A DNA stretch of 22,422 bases from Yinghuangia elevatio. Its GTDB lineage: Bacteria > Actinomycetota > Actinomycetes > Streptomycetales > Streptomycetaceae. The notes below the pieces were generated by a model that worked only from the letters and a program-made list of their open reading frames with translations, ran no database searches and was not told where the DNA came from. The position numbers were made by a program, and so were the translations under genes. Below are positions 20,943 through 22,422 of the stretch, in pieces (position 1 is the first letter of the stretch; every line of letters begins with the position of its first letter). The DNA lies in contig NZ_JBEZFP010000148.1 of NCBI RefSeq assembly GCF_040649515.1, positions 1 through 22,422 on the forward strand. Reading direction: 5' to 3'.

Positions 20943-21764
20943 GTGTCCGACGATCCGACCAGCGACTGGGCTCCGACCGGGATCGACGTCTCGGTGCCCA
21001 GCGTGGCCCGCATGTACGACTACTACCTGGGCGGCAAGGACAACTTCGCCGTCGACAGGGAGGCCTCCGACCAGCTGTCGCTGGCGGCACCCGGCACCCA
21101 GGCACTCGCCGTCAACAACCGTCGCTACCTCCAACGCGCGGTCCGTGTCCTGGCCGAGCAGTTCGGCGTACGGCAATTCCTGGACCACGGATCCGGGTTG
21201 CCGACCCAGGACAACGTCCATCAGATCGCCCAGCAGGTGCACCCCGCGTCCCGCGTGGTCTACATCGACAACGACCCGATCGTCCTCGCGCACGGCCGCG
21301 CGCTGCTGGCCGACAACGCCACGACCACGGTGATCACCGCCGACATGCGCGACACCGACGGCGTCATGTCGCACCCCGACGTCGAGAAGCTCATCGACTT
21401 CGACGAGCCGGTGGCCGCGCTGTTCGTGTCCGTGCTGCACTGCGTGCCGGACAGCGACGACCCCGGGGCCCTCGTACGCCGCGTCATGGACCGCCTGGCC
21501 CCCGGCAGCTTCATCGTCGTGTCACACCTGGTCTCCGACGACGACCCGGTACGCGAGCGTCTCACCGACTTCATGCTCACCGCCACGCAGGGCAATTGGG
21601 GCCGGGTACGCCGCACCGACGAGGTCACGGCGTTCTTCGACGGCCTCGAACTGCTGGAGCCCGGCCTCGGCGAGATCTCCGCCTGGCGCCCGGACGGCCG
21701 CCCGGCCCCGGTCCAGGAGTCCGCCGAATGGATCGAGTTCGGCGGCGTGGCCCGCAAGTCCTGA
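20943..21764 (+). CDS. SAM-dependent methyltransferase, DUF574 family
   Basis: This encodes 273 residues from GTG (VSDDPTSDWAP). The signature SVPSVARMYDYYLGGKDNFAVDRE (about 16-40) is diagnostic of DUF574 methyltransferases, which are abundant in Streptomyces. The SAM-binding motif I is FLDHGSGLPTQDNVH (79-93), with His82 where I would expect Ile or Leu. The acidic loop after the second strand is VVYIDNDPIVLAH (105-117). The later motif VAALFVSVLHCVPDSDDP is also typical. The substrate is unknown. These genes often sit beside XRE/DUF397 regulator pairs, none of which is present here. GGGGGGA precedes the GTG. A strong terminator follows at 21848-21884. Confidence 0.93.
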   Translation: MSDDPTSDWAPTGIDVSVPSVARMYDYYLGGKDNFAVDREASDQLSLAAPGTQALAVNNRRYLQRAVRVLAEQFGVRQFLDHGSGLPTQDNVHQIAQQVHPASRVVYIDNDPIVLAHGRALLADNATTTVITADMRDTDGVMSHPDVEKLIDFDEPVAALFVSVLHCVPDSDDPGALVRRVMDRLAPGSFIVVSHLVSDDDPVRERLTDFMLTATQGNWGRVRRTDEVTAFFDGLELLEPGLGEISAWRPDGRPAPVQESAEWIEFGGVARKS

Positions 21765-21847
21765 ACAGGTGCGGCCTGTTACGAGAGGGCGGCAACGCAC
21801 GCGCCCCTGCCGGGCAGCACCGTTCGGTGAGGATCGTGACGGCAACA

Positions 21848-21889
21848 GTGAGGGCCGACGAGCGGGTTGCTCGTCGGCCCTCACGTTTG
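21848..21889 (+). terminator. Terminator of the DUF574 methyltransferase gene
   Basis: Arms 21848-21863 and 21869-21884 are perfect complements over 16 bases with loop GGGTT, followed by GTTTG. It lies 84 bases after the stop. Confidence 0.8.
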
Positions 21890-22040
21890 TGTGTCAGGCT
21901 CCTGGCGCTGCGCACACGCGCCCTCGGCGGGCATCCACACGGCACATGTCACGTGCCTCGCCGACGGGCGGTCGGACACCGGAGGCCGTTCGGAGTGGGA
22001 GCCACCCCGCTCGCCGGCCGTACGGCCCCCGGTCGAGGGT

Positions 22041-22084
22041 GGCGTCCGCCCGGGGCGCGGAGGAACGCTCCCCGGGCGGACGCC
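22041..22084 (-). terminator. Terminator of the catalase gene
   Basis: Arms 22041-22055 and 22070-22084 pair perfectly over 15 bases, with a 14-base loop that can form a small inner GCG/CGC pairing. On the minus strand it begins 14 bases past the catalase stop. Confidence 0.75.
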
Positions 22085-22097
22085 TGCTGAGGGGTGG

Positions 22098-22422
22098 TCA
22101 GGACGTCTCGCGGATGGCGCGTACGGCCTCCTCCAGGCGGCGGCCGTACTCCGGGTCCGCGGCGTGGAAGTGCGGCAGCACCCGCTCCACGATGTCGTCG
22201 CGCTGCACCTGGCCGATGAAGCCCGCGAGGTTGGCGATCAGGCGGGACTTCTCCTCGGCGGACATGAGGCGGTACAGCTCGCCGGCCTGGAAGAAGTCGT
22301 CGTCCTTGGTGTGTGCCGGGGCCTCGTGGGTGCCGGTGAAGCCGACCACGGCCGACGGGGCGGCGAGCGGCTCGCCGGTCTCGTACGGGCCGCCGAAGCT
22401 GTTCGGCTCGTAGTTCTTCGCC
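22098..22422 (-). CDS. Catalase, C-terminal part (gene continues beyond the window)
   Basis: The minus-strand frame runs from the window edge to TGA 22098-22100, giving about 108 residues. It begins AKNYEPNSFGGPYETGEPL, the conserved segment near the end of monofunctional haem catalases. It continues with DDDFFQAGELYRLMSAEEKSRL, then LAGFIGQVQRDDIVERVL and HFHAADPEYGRRLEEAV, the helical C-terminus of the small-subunit (about 490-residue) clade. The haem ligand and catalytic His lie outside the window. The enzyme degrades hydrogen peroxide to water and oxygen in the cytoplasm. A strong hairpin (22041-22084) ends the transcript. The regulator cannot be seen because the promoter is outside. Confidence 0.93.
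   Translation of the reverse strand, partial: AKNYEPNSFGGPYETGEPLAAPSAVVGFTGTHEAPAHTKDDDFFQAGELYRLMSAEEKSRLIANLAGFIGQVQRDDIVERVLPHFHAADPEYGRRLEEAVRAIRETS

Larger units (their letters stand above)
21765..22097. other. Convergent gap with two hairpins, no gene seen
   Basis: This 333-base gap between the methyltransferase and the catalase contains only the two terminator hairpins listed separately. The open frames through it are shadow frames without ribosome sites or domains. I see no RNA gene. Confidence 0.6.

Overview
The window is very GC-rich DNA with strong G/C bias at third codon positions, GTG starts, Shine-Dalgarno sites rich in GGAGG/GGGGA, and gene families typical of Streptomyces and close relatives: a fused 2-oxoglutarate dehydrogenase (Kgd), DUF6104, DUF574 methyltransferase, an SCO4226-type small protein and a DUF4097/PadR pair. 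I read it as a chromosomal segment of a streptomycete-like actinomycete; the genus cannot be fixed. No RNA gene, insertion sequence, phage gene or CRISPR array was seen.

Layout. 1-971: no convincing gene, but several palindromes. 972-2879 (minus): MarR regulator, cupin, DUF4242/SCO4226-like protein and HxlR regulator. 2972-4530 (plus): SRPBCC protein translationally coupled to an LLM-class (F420/FMN) oxidoreductase, divergent from hxlR. 4678-4989: small secreted protein with two Cys. 5004-6313 (minus): crotonase-fold protein lacking both usual catalytic Glu, and a Ddn/DUF385 deazaflavin-type nitroreductase. 6486-6743: second small secreted protein. 6879-8069: T4 Rnl1-like RNA ligase. 8098-10660 (minus): DHA2-type MFS exporter and a PAP2/Aur1-like membrane phosphatase. 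11005-13019: two-component pair joined by a GTGA overlap. 13354-17184: kgd, followed by a terminator and a 58-residue DUF6104 protein. 17595-18473 (minus): DUF4184 membrane protein. 18747-20653: DUF4097 and PadR genes coupled by ATGA. 20943-21764: DUF574 methyltransferase. 22098 to the end (minus): C-terminus of a catalase.

Main observation. The 13-bp inverted repeat TGACG-N3-CGTCA occurs exactly four times (780-792, 13181-13193, 18618-18630, 20911-20923). All four lie outside convincing genes; three lie in the promoter regions of kgd, DUF4097-padR and the DUF574 methyltransferase, just upstream of A/T-rich -10-like hexamers. My estimate for ten fixed bases in 22.4 kb is about 0.02 chance occurrences. 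This suggests an operator of an unidentified regulator linking central carbon metabolism with the PadR and DUF574 loci. I do not know a described regulator with this site.

Other points: twin CGATATATCG palindromes in front of the padR operon; an orphan RNA ligase behind a triple GGTCCAG leader repeat; a collagen-like tail coded by a 15-bp tandem repeat on the response regulator; a perfect 19-bp stem whose loop carries a -10-like box between kgd and DUF6104; and a Shine-Dalgarno site held in a hairpin loop at the cupin gene.
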